Source of the DNA: Thamnaconus septentrionalis
Lineage: Eukaryota; Chordata; Actinopteri; Tetraodontiformes; Monacanthidae
Direction: 5' to 3'
NCBI GenBank assembly: GCA_009823395.1
Contig: CM020501.1
Coordinates: 1,385,361-1,449,360, forward strand
Length of the DNA stretch: 64,000 nucleotides
The position numbers were made by a program, and so were the translations under genes. The notes under the pieces were generated by a model, which saw nothing but the letters and a program-made list of their open reading frames with translations, searched no databases and had not been told where the DNA came from. Below are positions 33,355 through 44,332 of this stretch, one piece after another. Numbering within the stretch: the stretch's first letter is position 1; each line of letters begins with the position of its first letter.

Positions 33355-33500
33355 CTCCGTTAATGACACGTGTACCAATAATATTTCAGCACATATCAGA
33401 TGGCCTCATTAGAGGCTCTAAAGTCCACTTTCCTCCTGCCCGCTGCTGCCAAATGCATCTTTTACTCTGGAGCCAATAATTAGCTTTTTCCGGTTATCCT
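33355..33500. other. Candidate conserved non-coding block
   Basis: A repeat-free block with GTTAATGACACGTGTACC, CAATAATATTTCAGC, CCTCATTAGAGG, CCAAATGCATC and AGCCAATAATTAGC. The palindromic CACGTG and CCTCATTAGAGG (CCTC/GAGG around ATTA) words are notable. No coding frame is present. Confidence 0.35.
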
Positions 33501-34928
33501 ACCCTTCGCTAGCCCCGCGCTAGCTGCTGACTAGCTTGCTAGCCATTACGTGAGATCACATCAAGAAAAAAAAAACAAAAAAACACGCAAACAACCAACC
33601 AACCTGCTCATCCTCCTCATTGCCGATGACTCCGCCCCCCTTTAAAAAAAGACCAAACAAACAAGACAGACAAGCTGCTGGCAACATTACCTCAAGGAAG
33701 GCGGGGGGGAGGGTGAGTGGGGAGGGAGAAAGTTGCTGAGCAGATGTCAGTTGTTGTGTTTATCTCGCCGTTTTTTTTTTTATTGTGGATCCTATATCAA
33801 AGAGGGCTTATCCGAATAAAGTGCTTAAAAGCTTTTTCAGACGCCTGGTGATCCAGAGAAACACTTTTCTGGCTCCATCGGCAGATTAAACAAACACACA
33901 CACAAAAAAAACACACAAAAAAAACCCCGTCGTGATGCAAGATTGTGTAAAGGATGCTGCGATGGCGGTGGTCGGACCACGAGCTGCTGCTGCTGCTGCA
34001 CGCCTATTTTTTTCTTCATTATTAATACTGTCTTTGATTTTTTTTTGTTTTTCTGTCTCCACTTGTGCCCAAATAAGTGCAAAAAAATAAATAAATAAAT
34101 AAAACAAAAAAAGGGGCCCTACGTGTTATATATCAGCTGCTGATATTGGCCGTCGGGGTTGTGTTTGCAGACGCTCAGATTTCCCACGGGACCCTAAAGA
34201 GGATTGTAGCCTGTTTCCACGTGACACCCAATCAGGAATGTTCACTTCCTGTCAGCTGGGAGAGACAATAATCAGGCTGGAATGAGGTGTTTTTTTTCTT
34301 TTTCTCTTTTTCTCTGCTGGTGCTGCCCCAGAAAAAAAAAGAAAAAAGTGAAGTTTTTCACCAGACTGGCGTAACAAAGGTTGTTGATGTGGAGGAGAAA
34401 GTTGGCAGACGTCCTCTCAAGACCTGCCGGGCGGCGGCAGCGGCGGTGGCGACGGGGGGTGGGGGGGCGGGGCTTGCCAAAGCCAATCAAAAGACCCGGA
34501 ATTCTATTTGTTTTGTTTCAAGGGAAGTCAGTGGCGGCGTCGGCGGCCTCAAGGTCTTCTTCAAGATGGCTCTTGAAGCCCAGGCGCTTGAGAAGAAGAA
34601 AGAAAGAGAGATAGAGAGAGAGGGGGGAGAGGTGGGAAGGGGGGAGTGTAAAAAAATAAAGGGCGAGAGAGGGAGGGAGGGCCGAGCAAGGGCCTTTGAA
34701 GTGGGCTGTCCTTGGCGGGACCTCAGGTACGCTTTAGCCGCTTTAGCTCGCCGCTCGCCTTTTTTTTTTTTTTTCTTTTTGCGTGCGTCTGTGCGCACGG
34801 TGGAAACGTGGAAACGGAGAGTTATTAATATTCCCAAAGACGGAATTCTCTTCTTTCCTCCCCGGATTGAAATAATGGATCATACTTAAAAGAGTGGGAG
34901 GAGGGGGAAGGAGGGAGGTTAGGGTAGG
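33501..34928. other. Non-coding stretch without recognised genes
   Basis: Begins with a dense cluster of GCTAGC words (33508-33545). It continues with A-rich runs and a block at 34120-34290 that has a one-base-centred palindrome ATATCAGC-T-GCTGATAT (about 34129-34145). A GA-rich tract follows (34590-34690). Open frames here are Lys/Glu- or Ser/Arg-rich without domains. Confidence 0.45.
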
Positions 34929-34974
34929 AGAAGAAGAAGAAGAAGGAGAAGAAGAAGAAGAAGAAGAAGAAGAA
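34929..34974. repeat. (GAA)n trinucleotide repeat
   Basis: A nearly pure GAA run of about 46 bp, one GGA interruption. Confidence 0.93.
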
Positions 34975-35653
34975 CTCATTTCAGGTTTTAATGCGGTAAG
35001 CCTGTTGGAACCAATTATTGGAGGTGCTTTGCCATTGTCATCCGGAGCGTCTCCTTGAGGAGATTAAGCCGGGCGGCGCTCGGAGAAAGGAGGAGGAGGA
35101 GGAGGCCTCGCCGTATCCGGGATTTCTCCCTCACTCGCCCGCTCCCTCCCTCCCTCTCTCCCTCGCTCCGCTCCGACTCCGGTAGAGTCGGACCGCCGCC
35201 GTGTCTCCGCGTCATTTTGGCTTCGTGTTCTACCTCATTATTGCAATTTGATCCTAAAGCAGGAGTGTCCTAATCCTCTTGCCGTACTGCTGGAAATCCT
35301 GCCGCACAAACTTTTTTTTGCTAATAAATTTGGCCCTGTTTTTTTTCCCTTTTCCACTAATTTTCTTTTCTTCGTTTTTTCTCTCCCGAACGGAGCGGCG
35401 TGACGCCGGCAGAAGGACGGCCCTCCCTGGGAAGCTCCTCTCTCTCTTTCTCTCACTTCCCCCCTCCCTCCTTGTATGCTAATTTTTAATTTTTTTTTTC
35501 CACACGAGCGCAAAGTTGGAGAAAGTCAAGGAGGGAAGAGGAAGAAGGAGAAATCCCTCGTTTTCTTCTTCGTCTTCCTGTTCCAATTTCTTGACTGTCC
35601 CTCCCAAGGCTACACACTCCTCCTTGTTGAGTTGTATGAGTCTGTGTATGAGT

Positions 35654-35654
<1 letters not shown>

Positions 35655-35685
<31 letters not shown>
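35655..35685. repeat. (TG)n microsatellite
   Basis: A 31-bp TG run. Confidence 0.95.
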
Positions 35686-35687
<2 letters not shown>

Positions 35688-35828
35688 TAACGCACAGGGC
35701 AACTGGCACCTCCACCCTCCACCAAGCAGCATTATTCATGTTCCGGGGTCGCTAGCTCGCTGGCGTAGTCGTCTGTTGCCTCCTAAAGTCGAGTGAAAGT
35801 GGCTGCTGCTGGTTTGCAGGACCTCCTG

Positions 35829-35842
35829 TCTGTAGGGGGCGC
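35829..35842 (+). promoter_or_regulatory. CTCF-like motif
   Basis: TCTGTAGGGGGCGC matches 12 of 14 positions of CCASYAGRKGGCRS. It is an isolated site about 105 bp upstream of the Harbinger-like element. Confidence 0.25.
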
Positions 35843-35946
35843 TGTGCTGCTCACATCATACTTTTGCTGTCGTTGTTGTGGTGGCACCTTTCTAAATATT
35901 TCGGGGAGGAATTTTTAGCTGTTGATTCCGTGATACTTTCTCAGGG

Positions 35947-36750
35947 GGGCGGTTTCCACTGGTGGTACGGCCTGGTAGTTATACCTGCATCCCTGGATGA
36001 TCTTTGGGCCTTCCGTGTCCCCGGAACCACAGGATTTACTTTTTATATTGACCATGTTCTTGTTTTGTTTTTTTGCAAGTAGGGCTTAGAATGATGTTGT
36101 TTCATACTGTTGACTTGTATCAAAACACTGTGCTAGCAGAGGAAATGTTGACGCTGAAACGATCACTTGAGTCTCAGAGTCGTTTATTATTAGACAAGAA
36201 TATCCGCACAACTTAAGTCCACACAAAGCATAAAACAGGAAAATCTCTATTCGACCGATGTGAACAAGCTAGCAGCGTGAAAATCTCTAGAAGGAGCGAA
36301 ACTTAAGAGGCAGAATTTTCTCTGTTCGTTCCACTCCGACTGTTGTAGTCCTATGGTGGTAGTCGCTCGGCAGTACCTTGGCATTTTTTTTTTAGTGTTT
36401 CTCCCAACACTTTTGCTGTACTGCAGCCACCGGCTGCACAACCAGGAAGACTTTTTCATTGCTTGTCGCTCCGTCCGTCCAGCTCTCTTTGAGCTTTTCC
36501 TTCTTCTGCAGCTCTTTGTTCTCCCATGGTACAGTTTAATAAGCATTTCAGTTTTTAAAACGTGAAAATGTGGAAATCCACACGCGGGGCATTTAAAAAT
36601 GGCGGTTTTCGTGAAAGACTCCCACTCGGCTTTCGTCTGAACTGCTCTGTGCTACGTCACCACTCTGGTCCATGGTCAGAACGCTTGGAACCCCAAGGAA
36701 GCAGGTACTGAAATGGTAACCCTTGGAAGCTAGCCAGTGGAAACATGCCC
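35947..36750. mobile_element. Degenerate PIF/Harbinger-like non-autonomous element
   Basis: The ends form an inverted repeat: GGGCGGTTTCCACTGG at 35947-35962, and the reverse complement of GGGCATGTTTCCACTGG at the 3' end (36734-36750). Similarity continues inward as GGTA and TACCTGC words. Such GTTTCCACTGG-ended elements are common in fish. The interior holds minus-strand remnants of a MYB/SANT-like protein of the kind found with PIF/Harbinger transposases (see the pseudogene entry). No DDE transposase is visible. A clean 3-bp target duplication is not seen, so the exact ends are uncertain. Confidence 0.6.
36255..36540 (-). pseudogene. Remnant of a MYB/SANT-like protein (Harbinger accessory type)
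   Basis: On the minus strand, DGATSNEKVF is encoded by 36446-36475, a CWEK motif by about 36398-36409, and DYNSRSGTNRE by 36318-36350. These lie in different frames and are separated by an A10 run (TTT-rich on +) and stop codons. In order and spacing they resemble the DNA-binding MYB-like domain associated with PIF/Harbinger elements: an (I)QxELDG-N-K-F segment, then QCxxKxKxLK, then D-(H/Y)N-RSGSNR. The frameshifts show that no functional protein is made. The family call rests on pattern memory, not an alignment. Confidence 0.45.
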
Positions 36751-37524
36751 TTTGACCCTCGCCCACCCTGATCGGGGGAGGGAGGGGGTGGGCTTGACTG
36801 ACAGATGAGCTCCTTTGTTACCCCCCCTCCCCCCCCCCCGGACCCCCCCAACTACGCCCTCCCCCAGGGTACCAGGAGTGAACATCGTCCTCGGATCATT
36901 ACTCCTCAAAGAAATTTAAGCACGGGATGCCATTTAATTTTTCTCCTCCTCCCCGACCCCCTTCCCTATCATCCTACCACCCCCACCGGGCCCCCACCAC
37001 CACCACCACCCCCGAGCGCGCTCCGTCATTAGAAATCCTCGCTGTCACGCCGATGCCATTTTTGGTGCGGCGGTGTTTGTTGCCTCATTTCTTTTAATTT
37101 TATCTCCATTAGCTTAATTCTTTTTTAATATTTCCATCTAACGAACTTTACAGTCCATTTTGTCTCGCCGTCGTGCTAAAGCGAGTTTGGTGAAGCAGGC
37201 ACTTTCTCTCTCTCTCTCTCTCACTGTCTCTCTCTCTCTCTCCATTTGCGATGGGGTGGGGGGTAGGGGAGTTTGGGGGGTTAGCGCCGCTGTCGCTTGC
37301 CTCCGTCAGCTAATTTCGGGCACCTTAGCTAGCAGTTTCTGCTCCTTTGCCTTGATTATACAAGCAAACAACCGCGTGGAGTTCATTAGCAATAAAGCAC
37401 GCGGCTAATTAAGCGCCCACCACCACCACCACCACCCCCGTCCCCCCTTTCAAACAAAGCACCACCGCCATCGTTGTTGTTGTTACTGTTGGACTGGGGC
37501 CGTTAAAAACTCACCTGGCCAGGT
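36751..37524. other. Non-coding stretch with two candidate regulatory blocks
   Basis: C-rich runs at 36820-36845 and 36950-37015. Positions 37022-37155 (CGTCATTAGAAATCC, TCCATTAGCTTAATTC) and 37310-37415 (CTTGATTATACAAGC, GTTCATTAGCAATAAAGC, CGGCTAATTAAGCG) look like TAAT-rich unique sequence. A CT repeat at 37203-37240 separates them. Confidence 0.4.
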
Positions 37525-37745
37525 TGACGCTCCTCCTCTTACTCCTCTTCTTCCTCATTCTCCTTCTGCTCTTCCTCCTTCTTCTTTTCTTCCTTCTCCT
37601 CCTTCTTCTCCTTTTCCTCCTTCTCCTCCTTCTTCTTCTCCTTTTCCTCCTTCTCCTCCTTCTTCTTCTCCTTTTCCTCCTTCTCCTCTTCCTTATCTTC
37701 CTCTTCCTCCTTTTCCTATTTCTCCTCCTCCTCCTCTTCCTCCAC
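37525..37745. repeat. Long pyrimidine tract, CTT/CTC-rich
   Basis: About 220 bp of CTT, CTC and TTCC units. A segment of the form TTCTCCTTTTCCTCCTTCTC is repeated in tandem about every 36 bp between 37605 and 37690. Confidence 0.9.
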
Positions 37746-38046
37746 CACCAATAAATAACCCGTGAACTAGCGGCCCGCTAGCCAGCCTGTTCAGGGGTTG
37801 TGGGAGACGCCATTAGCGCCAAACAACCCCGGCGGCCTCCTTTGTTAATGCAATTTGCTTAATTGCGGGCGTATCACTACACAGACGAGGCATCCTGGAC
37901 GGGTTTTATATTGCTAATGCACACAACATCATCTTCATCATCCAGCCGTCGCACGATGTGGACATCGCCAGGTTTGCACAGACGAGGTCGGGTTACGACC
38001 TCTAGGCTTTGATTGCACAGCTAAAAAACAGAACTCAAAATAAATA

Positions 38047-38049
<3 letters not shown>
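37746..38049. other. Candidate regulatory block, no gene
   Basis: Contains GAACTAGCGGCCCGCTAGCC, GTTAATGCAATTTGCTTAATTGCGG (37853-37867 core), GGGTTTTATATTGCTAATGC and ATCATCTTCATC. It is repeat-free apart from short words. No coding frame is visible. Confidence 0.3.
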
Positions 38050-38134
<85 letters not shown>

Positions 38135-38152
38135 TATTATTATTACACACAC

Positions 38153-38196
<44 letters not shown>
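38050..38196. repeat. Compound (TTA)n-(CA/TG)-(TA)n array
   Basis: A TTA run of 96 bp with one CTA interruption is followed by the 16-bp palindrome ACACACACGTGTGTGT at 38145-38160. A (TA)n run follows to 38196. The Tyr-only and Asn-only frames here are artefacts. Confidence 0.95.
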
Positions 38197-38200
<4 letters not shown>

Positions 38201-39983
38201 ATATAAACTGGCACACATACATATAAGCGTATGTATGTGTGTGTCTGTCTGTCTGTGTGTGTGTGTATCCTGTAAATCCATTTTTTGGGGAGCTAATTAA
38301 ATCAGGAGTATTATAAATAAAGAGTCCCGTTAGGTGTTAAGACCTTCAAACCTTTAACAGTTCAACTTTCCGCTCCACTTTATATTCCAGCTGTGGTCTG
38401 AAAGTTGCTACTCCACTGCTGGAGGCCTCAGTAGTCGGGTCAACATTGTGCTTAGATGAGTTTTAAAGAGACACTTCAGAGTACAAAGAAGAAGAAGAAA
38501 CAGACATGGAAGAAGACGAAGAAGAAATAGAAATAGAAGAAGAAACAGAATAAGATGATGAGGAAGAAGAAACGGGGCTCCTCTTCTGTCTGCTGCGACT
38601 CAGCGCTAATTTCAGTTTAGCATTGAACCAGGTGCCCTCCTCACCATCTTTGCTTACCGGTGCAGACTATTGACTGGAACGCGTCCAAGCGCTTTGCTCG
38701 CTATGAATCATTCAGCTTCCACCCAGAGCCGGATCACAGCGTTGGGACAGTCGGGAACGCCGCCGCCGCCGCCGTGTGCACTTTGATGAAACACGTTGCG
38801 CCATTAGCGACGCCGCCGACGCGTCCAGGACCTTTTTCTTGTCTTTTTTGTACGACGCGCAGACGGAACATGAAAAGTTGTGTCATCCAGCGACTCCTTC
38901 AGCTTCCAACGGTGGCGGCGCCATAAATGTGTGATCAAACAGGGGGTTGACGCTGCCGAGGTGAAAAAGGAGGAAGATGAAGGGGAGAAAAGGATGAAAA
39001 AATCGTCCTGCTTCTTCCTTTTTTTCATCCCCCAAAAAAGCTGCTCCGAAAAAAAAAAAAAAAAGCACGAGTGGATGTCGCCGATCAAACAGCCGTGAGA
39101 GGGAACCTGAACAAAGACGACGACCAGGCCCAGCTGCTTCTTCTTCCAGTTGGGTGTGTGTGTGTGCGCGTGCGTGCGTGTGTGTGCGGCGCCGATATGA
39201 ATCTGCGGCGTAATTCGTAGAAAAAGAGATGAGACGGGAGATAATGGCGTCATATCTCAAAAGTTAACAGTGAGGCTTCGCCTGAACTGTGAATAATCTG
39301 ATAATTAGCGACGTGGCGCCATTAGCGGCTGACAGGAGGAGAGGGAGAGAGGGAGAGGGACAGCAACGCTTGGGTGGGGGTGCACTTCATCAGGAGAGAG
39401 AGAGAGAGAGAGACAGAGATCATCAGTGAGGGGGGCACGACTGATGATAGGTATGAGTTTAAATGACAGCTTAAAGGAACATTACGCCGCGCTCATATTT
39501 GGTTAACTTCCCTCGCCGCCCTCCTCCTCCTCCTCCTCCTCCTCCTCCTCGCCGCCACCGCCGCCGCTTGAGAAACGTGACGTCCTGCTAATGCGTCCCT
39601 TGATCGCCCCCCTCTCTCCCTTACTTACCCCCCCCCCCCCCCCCCACCCCCGCCTCCATTTGTAAGCTCACGCTTTCCTCTTTTTTCTCTCCCTCTGCTT
39701 GCTTGCTTGCCTCGGGCGTCACTTCAGGGTTTTTCAAATCAACTAGCGAGCGGAGTTCCTCTTTACACCTCTCGCGCTCCCTTTCTTTGATCGCCCGCCG
39801 CCACGCCGTGATCCCACTCCTCCTGTTCCAGGTTGGCCCGGTGTAGCGCGAGGGGGGGGCGGAGGGGGGCAGTGATAAGAATGACGACGGCGGCAGTGCC
39901 GGCGCTGCTGGAGGCTTCCTGTCTTCCCATTCATCTCACCTCCTTTCATTCTTCCTCGCCGCCGCCGCCGCCGCTGTGTGTGG

Positions 39984-39988
<5 letters not shown>
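38197..39988. other. Non-coding stretch without recognised genes
   Basis: Contains a GAA-rich purine stretch (38485-38570), GCC triplets and a CTC repeat at 39522-39551. An 18-base C run lies at 39628-39645. A TAAT-rich patch (CTGATAATTAGCGACG, GCCATTAGCGGC) is at 39298-39330. No exon is recognised. Confidence 0.45.

Positions 39989-40028
<40 letters not shown>
39989..40028. repeat. (GA)n microsatellite
   Basis: A pure GA run of about 40 bp. Confidence 0.96.
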
Positions 40029-40031
<3 letters not shown>

Positions 40032-40381
40032 AGCGTGACAAAGTGCACACCGCAATTTGAGTTTTTTGACGCTTTAGAGAAAAGATCCGCCCTCAGATTG
40101 TCAGCCGCCGTTTGATCTCCTGTTTGATTTGATGGCAGTTTTCACTTAAGCCCGTTTTCTTCTACTTCTTCTTCGTCTTCCCTGCCCCCCCTCTCCCCCC
40201 GGCCCCCATCCCCTCCACTCCTTCCCTCCCTCCTCGCCAATTGTTGCGCCTTGAAAAGCCGCTATTGTTTCTATTTGAGCAGGAACGTGTGGGAAGAAAA
40301 AGAAGATGAAGAATGAGTGCTTGAATTAAAAAGGATGGCGTTGAAACGAGGCAGGCGCTCTCTCTGTCGCAGCCTGGTGTC

Positions 40382-40411
40382 ACTGCTGCTGCTGCTGCTG
40401 CTGCTGCTGCA
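40382..40411. repeat. (TGC)n trinucleotide repeat
   Basis: Ten TGC/CTG triplets in non-coding context. Confidence 0.95.
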
Positions 40412-42870
40412 GGACAGTCTGTTGAAAACATCCAGTCCCATTTAGCCCCGTGTTTGCAGCCTGCTAGGGGAAACCTTGTGGCTCAGTGTGCGTGTGTGTG
40501 GTTGGCAGCCCGCATCTTCCCAGCCGTGGGGCTTCCCTGCCCTGGTGCAGACGCATGATTGGCTCACGTATCGGCTTCCATACCCACATCAAGTGGCATC
40601 AGTGGCAATGTCGCTGGACCAACCCCCCCCGCCCCCCTCCAAGCATCCTCCTCGGCCGCAATGGACAGCTCAGAGAGAGAGTGTGGTTGGGGGAAAAAAA
40701 GATGTCAGTGAGATGAAGAGGCGGAGCCATCAGAGATCTCCACAATAAAACAAGTTGTTGTTCTTGGATCCAATTAAGTCTCCAGATTTCCATTCAACAT
40801 TGCAAGTTTTCTTTTTTCTTTTCTTTTTCCCGTTAAAGTCAAAATCTTTCCTTCCCAACCTTTGCTCCACCTGCTGTTCCTGCCAGTTTATCCGGCTGAT
40901 TAATCAGAAGTTAAGACGCCTCTGTTCTTTACTTTTTCTTTCTTTCTGTTGTGTGTCTTTCGGTCTTTAAGTGTGTGTTCCTCCTGGAAGGAAACATCTC
41001 CGGCTCTCTAATTTAATTGTAGCATCTCTTATTTCCTCGGTGGAATCGGAGAGCGGTGCAGAGGTGCCATTAGAGCTCGTCGCCTTTGTTTCTCTCCGGC
41101 TGACGGACTTTGTTGTTGTGAGCCGGCGCCTCCCTAATGAAAGCACTTTTTTCTTTCTTGAAAGGATCATACCTTTTTTTTCTAGTTTTTTAAAGAAAAA
41201 AAACCCTGAGTCTCTGCGGTTTCCGGCCGACAGCGCTGACGCGTCCAGCATCTCTAAGAATAAACAGACGCGTCTTTGAGACTTTGACGCTAATTGTGTC
41301 TCGGCAGATGAAGTGAAAAAATATTGAATTCTTATTTACAGGCAGCGGCCATGTTTTTAGTTATTATTTATTTATCTTTTATTTTTGGGAGGCCCCGAGA
41401 GTGGGACTTTTGATTACAACGACCTGCTGTCTCGGCTGGAAGCCGGCCGGGACTTCCAGGGAATAAACAGGGATGGGTAATTAGGAGGACGATGTGGATG
41501 GAGTCGGCCGGACGGATGGAGGGATGGATGGATGGATGGAGGAATGGGCGGTGCTCTGGGCAGGAAGGACGGCGCCGTTAATGAAGGCGTTTAGAATTTT
41601 TGAGGCAGAGGTCGTCAGGAGTCGTCACGCTTTTCCAGCTTTTCCAGCTTTTCCAGCTTTGTTGTCTCCGAAACTTTTTCCTGCATTTGCCTGTGAACTA
41701 AAAATGCCTTTGGGGGGGCCGGATAGTGGGCGGGGACGTTGGCGGGGCCACCAGCCAGCCCAGATTAGTGTCTCTGTATGTGGAAGGTGACAGAGGTGGG
41801 GAGCTCCACAGCACGGAGGTTGTCTGGTAATGACTCGGCACCTGTGACTGGCAACAAAGTCTGCACCAAGTACAAAAACAGTACCGCTGTGATGCAGTAA
41901 TTATCAAAACAAATTAGAAAATCAAATACCTTTTATACATTCGAGCGCAATGTGCAACATTGACCTGAAAAAATACTGATATTTTAATTGTAATAATAAT
42001 TCAATAATTCATTAGATTGAATGTTTTCTTTTTTCTGCTTCCAATCTCTAAAATACATGGAAACAAATTTGAACTCAAATATTTCAAATGTCCTTTCATG
42101 AGATAACAGATGATGTTCCTGCCAACCTTTGCTTGTTTGAGCTTTATAATAGAGCTAATTTTTGAATGAAATAAACAGAATTACAGAAGTATAAGTACAA
42201 TATTATCTACATGATAGTATCGTGAGAGTCTTAATGGTCACCTGACCAGGTGTTCACCCGCCATCCGTCCCTTCTCGCCGTCGCTCTGTTCTGATTTTTT
42301 TTTTCTCTCTCCGCCTGCCGAGACGTGTCTCCATTTTCTTCTTGCGATCTCCTGCTCCTGCGTGTCAAGCCTGCCTCTGCTCACTTCCACCGCGGCACTC
42401 GGGCGTCTCAGGGCTCAGGTGTGCGATTTAGCGCTCGTGTTTGACTCTGCGCGGCTCCGCACGCCGCCAAACAACATCGTCTGTAATTACAAAACCACTA
42501 GCAGCGCCGCCGCTGCCGCCGCTATGCACCTGTGCTGCTAGCGCGACTGCCAAAACAAATCCTCCACCCCCCCCCCCCTCCCTCAATTGCTCGCTCCCCC
42601 CCTCCTCCTCCGAGCAGCCGCACATTAAGAAATCCTTTTGAGCGGCGCCCCGAGTTTTTCAAGTGAGTCGGGGCAAAAAGAGGGAGAAAACGAGGGAGAG
42701 AGAGAGAGAAAAAAAAGTATGGCTCTTTAATAATGCACGTCCGCGAGACGGCACCGAGCAATATGCATTTTTAATTACTAAAGTGACTAATATCTAGGTT
42801 TGGCTTTGAGGTTTTTGTCCCATGAAAAATGCAGCCTGTATTTTGTTCCCTGCAGCCCTGCAGAGTTGGA
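40412..42870. other. Non-coding stretch with candidate regulatory blocks
   Basis: Blocks at 41005-41145 (CTCTAATTTAATTGTAGC, GTGCCATTAGAGC, CCCTAATGAAAGC), 42415-42530 and 42715-42845 are non-repetitive and TAAT-rich. A (TTCCAGCTT)3 short tandem lies at 41634-41661. AT-rich sequence at 41900-42230 has no recognisable element. No coding exon can be supported. Confidence 0.4.
42715..42845. promoter_or_regulatory. Candidate enhancer block with ATGCAT-TAATTA cluster
   Basis: GCTCTTTAATAATGCACG is followed by CAATATGCATTTTTAATTAC (42760-42779) and GTGACTAATATC. This POU/homeodomain-like cluster lies between a GA-rich tract and a (CA)n array. Function is inferred from motif density only. Confidence 0.35.
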
Positions 42871-42871
42871 T

Positions 42872-42918
<47 letters not shown>
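42871..42918. repeat. (CA)n microsatellite
   Basis: A pure CA run of about 48 bp. Confidence 0.96.
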
Positions 42919-42920
<2 letters not shown>

Positions 42921-43788
42921 GAGTGGAGCTGCAGGCTTTTAGCGGCAGAGTTGAGGAAGTGGGTTGACATATGTTCAGGTGCTGCGTGCTAATACCCCAG
43001 ATGAGAATTTAATGAGGGTGTTGGGGGAGGGTGAGGGGGTGGGGGGTGGCAAAGTAAAGACATGAATGTTTAAAGTCAGTCAGGTTGTCGACTCCTGGCT
43101 GCCACTGGATCACACTAATCACATGTGACGCTCACTGGTGGCTTTTTTTTTTTTTTTCCCCATTTTCATGGCAGGAATCAGATTTTCTCCCTTTTTGATT
43201 TTTTCCATCCCTTCAGAAGCTTCCCAAGTTTCTTCTCTGACTGCAGATCTTTTTGCATTGTGCAGGTGATTTGTTTGAAATAAGTCAGTCGTCTTTGAAA
43301 AGCACAGGAATTGGTTTAAGAGGCGTGTGCAGCTTCGCCTGGTCGCATTCCACTTCGTGGACGGTGAGCAGGACAACTTAAAAAAATGCAGCTCTGTGAT
43401 GAGATGATTATATTGTGTCCTGTGATGACATCACAGAGAGCTGCTACAAACTTCCCCACTGTCTCCTCCTCCTCCTCCTCATACCGAATTGTGTGCAAGT
43501 GCAAGTTGTTATCCAATGTCGTCATTGTGTAAGTTTGTTGTGCTGCAGCAGTGTCTATTTGCTTTGTGTACTCGTTCTGTGTCACGTTGCACAGTTTTGT
43601 CATTTTGCTTGACTTGGATTGATTTTTTTTGCGTCCTGTCATCTTTCACCTTTGATTTTCAACATCAGTATTTCATTTTATCGCCCCTGAATTGTCTTGC
43701 GCTCCATTGCGCGACATCTTATTATGTTGTGTTGTACCTCACTTTGTTCGGGATTAAGAATATTGTTGTCTAATAAGAGGAATTCTAC
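42919..43788. other. Non-coding stretch without recognised genes
   Basis: Unique sequence with a T run (43143-43157) and a CTC repeat (43465-43481). The frames around 43415-43770 are Cys/Leu/Val-rich on both strands and match no family I know. Confidence 0.4.
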
Positions 43789-43812
43789 TTATATATATAT
43801 ATATATATATAT
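43789..43812. repeat. (TA)n microsatellite
   Basis: A 24-bp TA run. Confidence 0.95.
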
Positions 43813-43846
43813 CTGCACAAACTGCAGATTATATGGAGATTGTATT

Positions 43847-43962
43847 AAATATAAAAATATTAAATATAAAAGTATGAACTTATCGGTATCAGCCGGGAGA
43901 AGCAGGAAATAATCGGTTATTGGTATCATTTGAAATTTTTTCATATCGTGCATTACTAATAC
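43847..43962. mobile_element. Fragment of a TATCGGTATC-type DNA transposon repeat
   Basis: The words ACTTATCGGTATCAGCC, AATCGGTTATTGGTATC and TCATATCGTGCATTAC occur in the order expected for a widespread fish MITE that ends ATCGTGCATCNCT. Only this degenerate end is recognisable and target duplications are not clear. Confidence 0.5.
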
Positions 43963-43985
43963 ATATACTAATACTAATATTAATT

Positions 43986-44286
43986 CATTCATTCATCCAT
44001 TCATCTTCTATACCCGCTTATTCCTATTCAGGGTCACGGGGGTCTGCTGGAGCCTATCCCAGCTGTCTTAGGGTGAAGGCAGGGTGACGCCCTGGACAAG
44101 TCGCCAGTTCATCGCAGGGCCACATAGAAACAAACAACCATTCACACTCACATGCACACCTACGGACAATTTAGAATGTTCAATTGACCTCACATGCATG
44201 TTTTTGGACTGTGGGAGGAAGCCGGAGAACCCGGAGAGAACCCACGCAGACACGGGGAGAACCTGCAAACTCCACCGTGTCGCCCA
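43986..44286. mobile_element. Teleost interspersed repeat (CATTCATC...GGGGAGAACCTGCAAACTCC type)
   Basis: Begins with (CATT)n then CTTCTATACCCGCTTATTCC. It continues through GGAGCCTATCCCAGCTG, GACAAGTCGCCAGTTCATCG, ACCATTCACACTCACATGC, TTTGGACTGTGGGAGGAAGC and CACGGGGAGAACCTGCAAAC. This ordered string is a very familiar high-copy repeat in fish genomes. I do not commit to a class (it behaves like the 3' part of a retroelement). It is well preserved, which suggests a fairly recent copy. Confidence 0.8.
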
Positions 44287-44307
44287 CTAAAACTAATATA
44301 CTAATAT

Positions 44308-44332
44308 ACTATATATATATATATATATATAT
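44308..44332. repeat. (TA)n microsatellite
   Basis: A 25-bp TA run just after the interspersed repeat. Confidence 0.94.
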
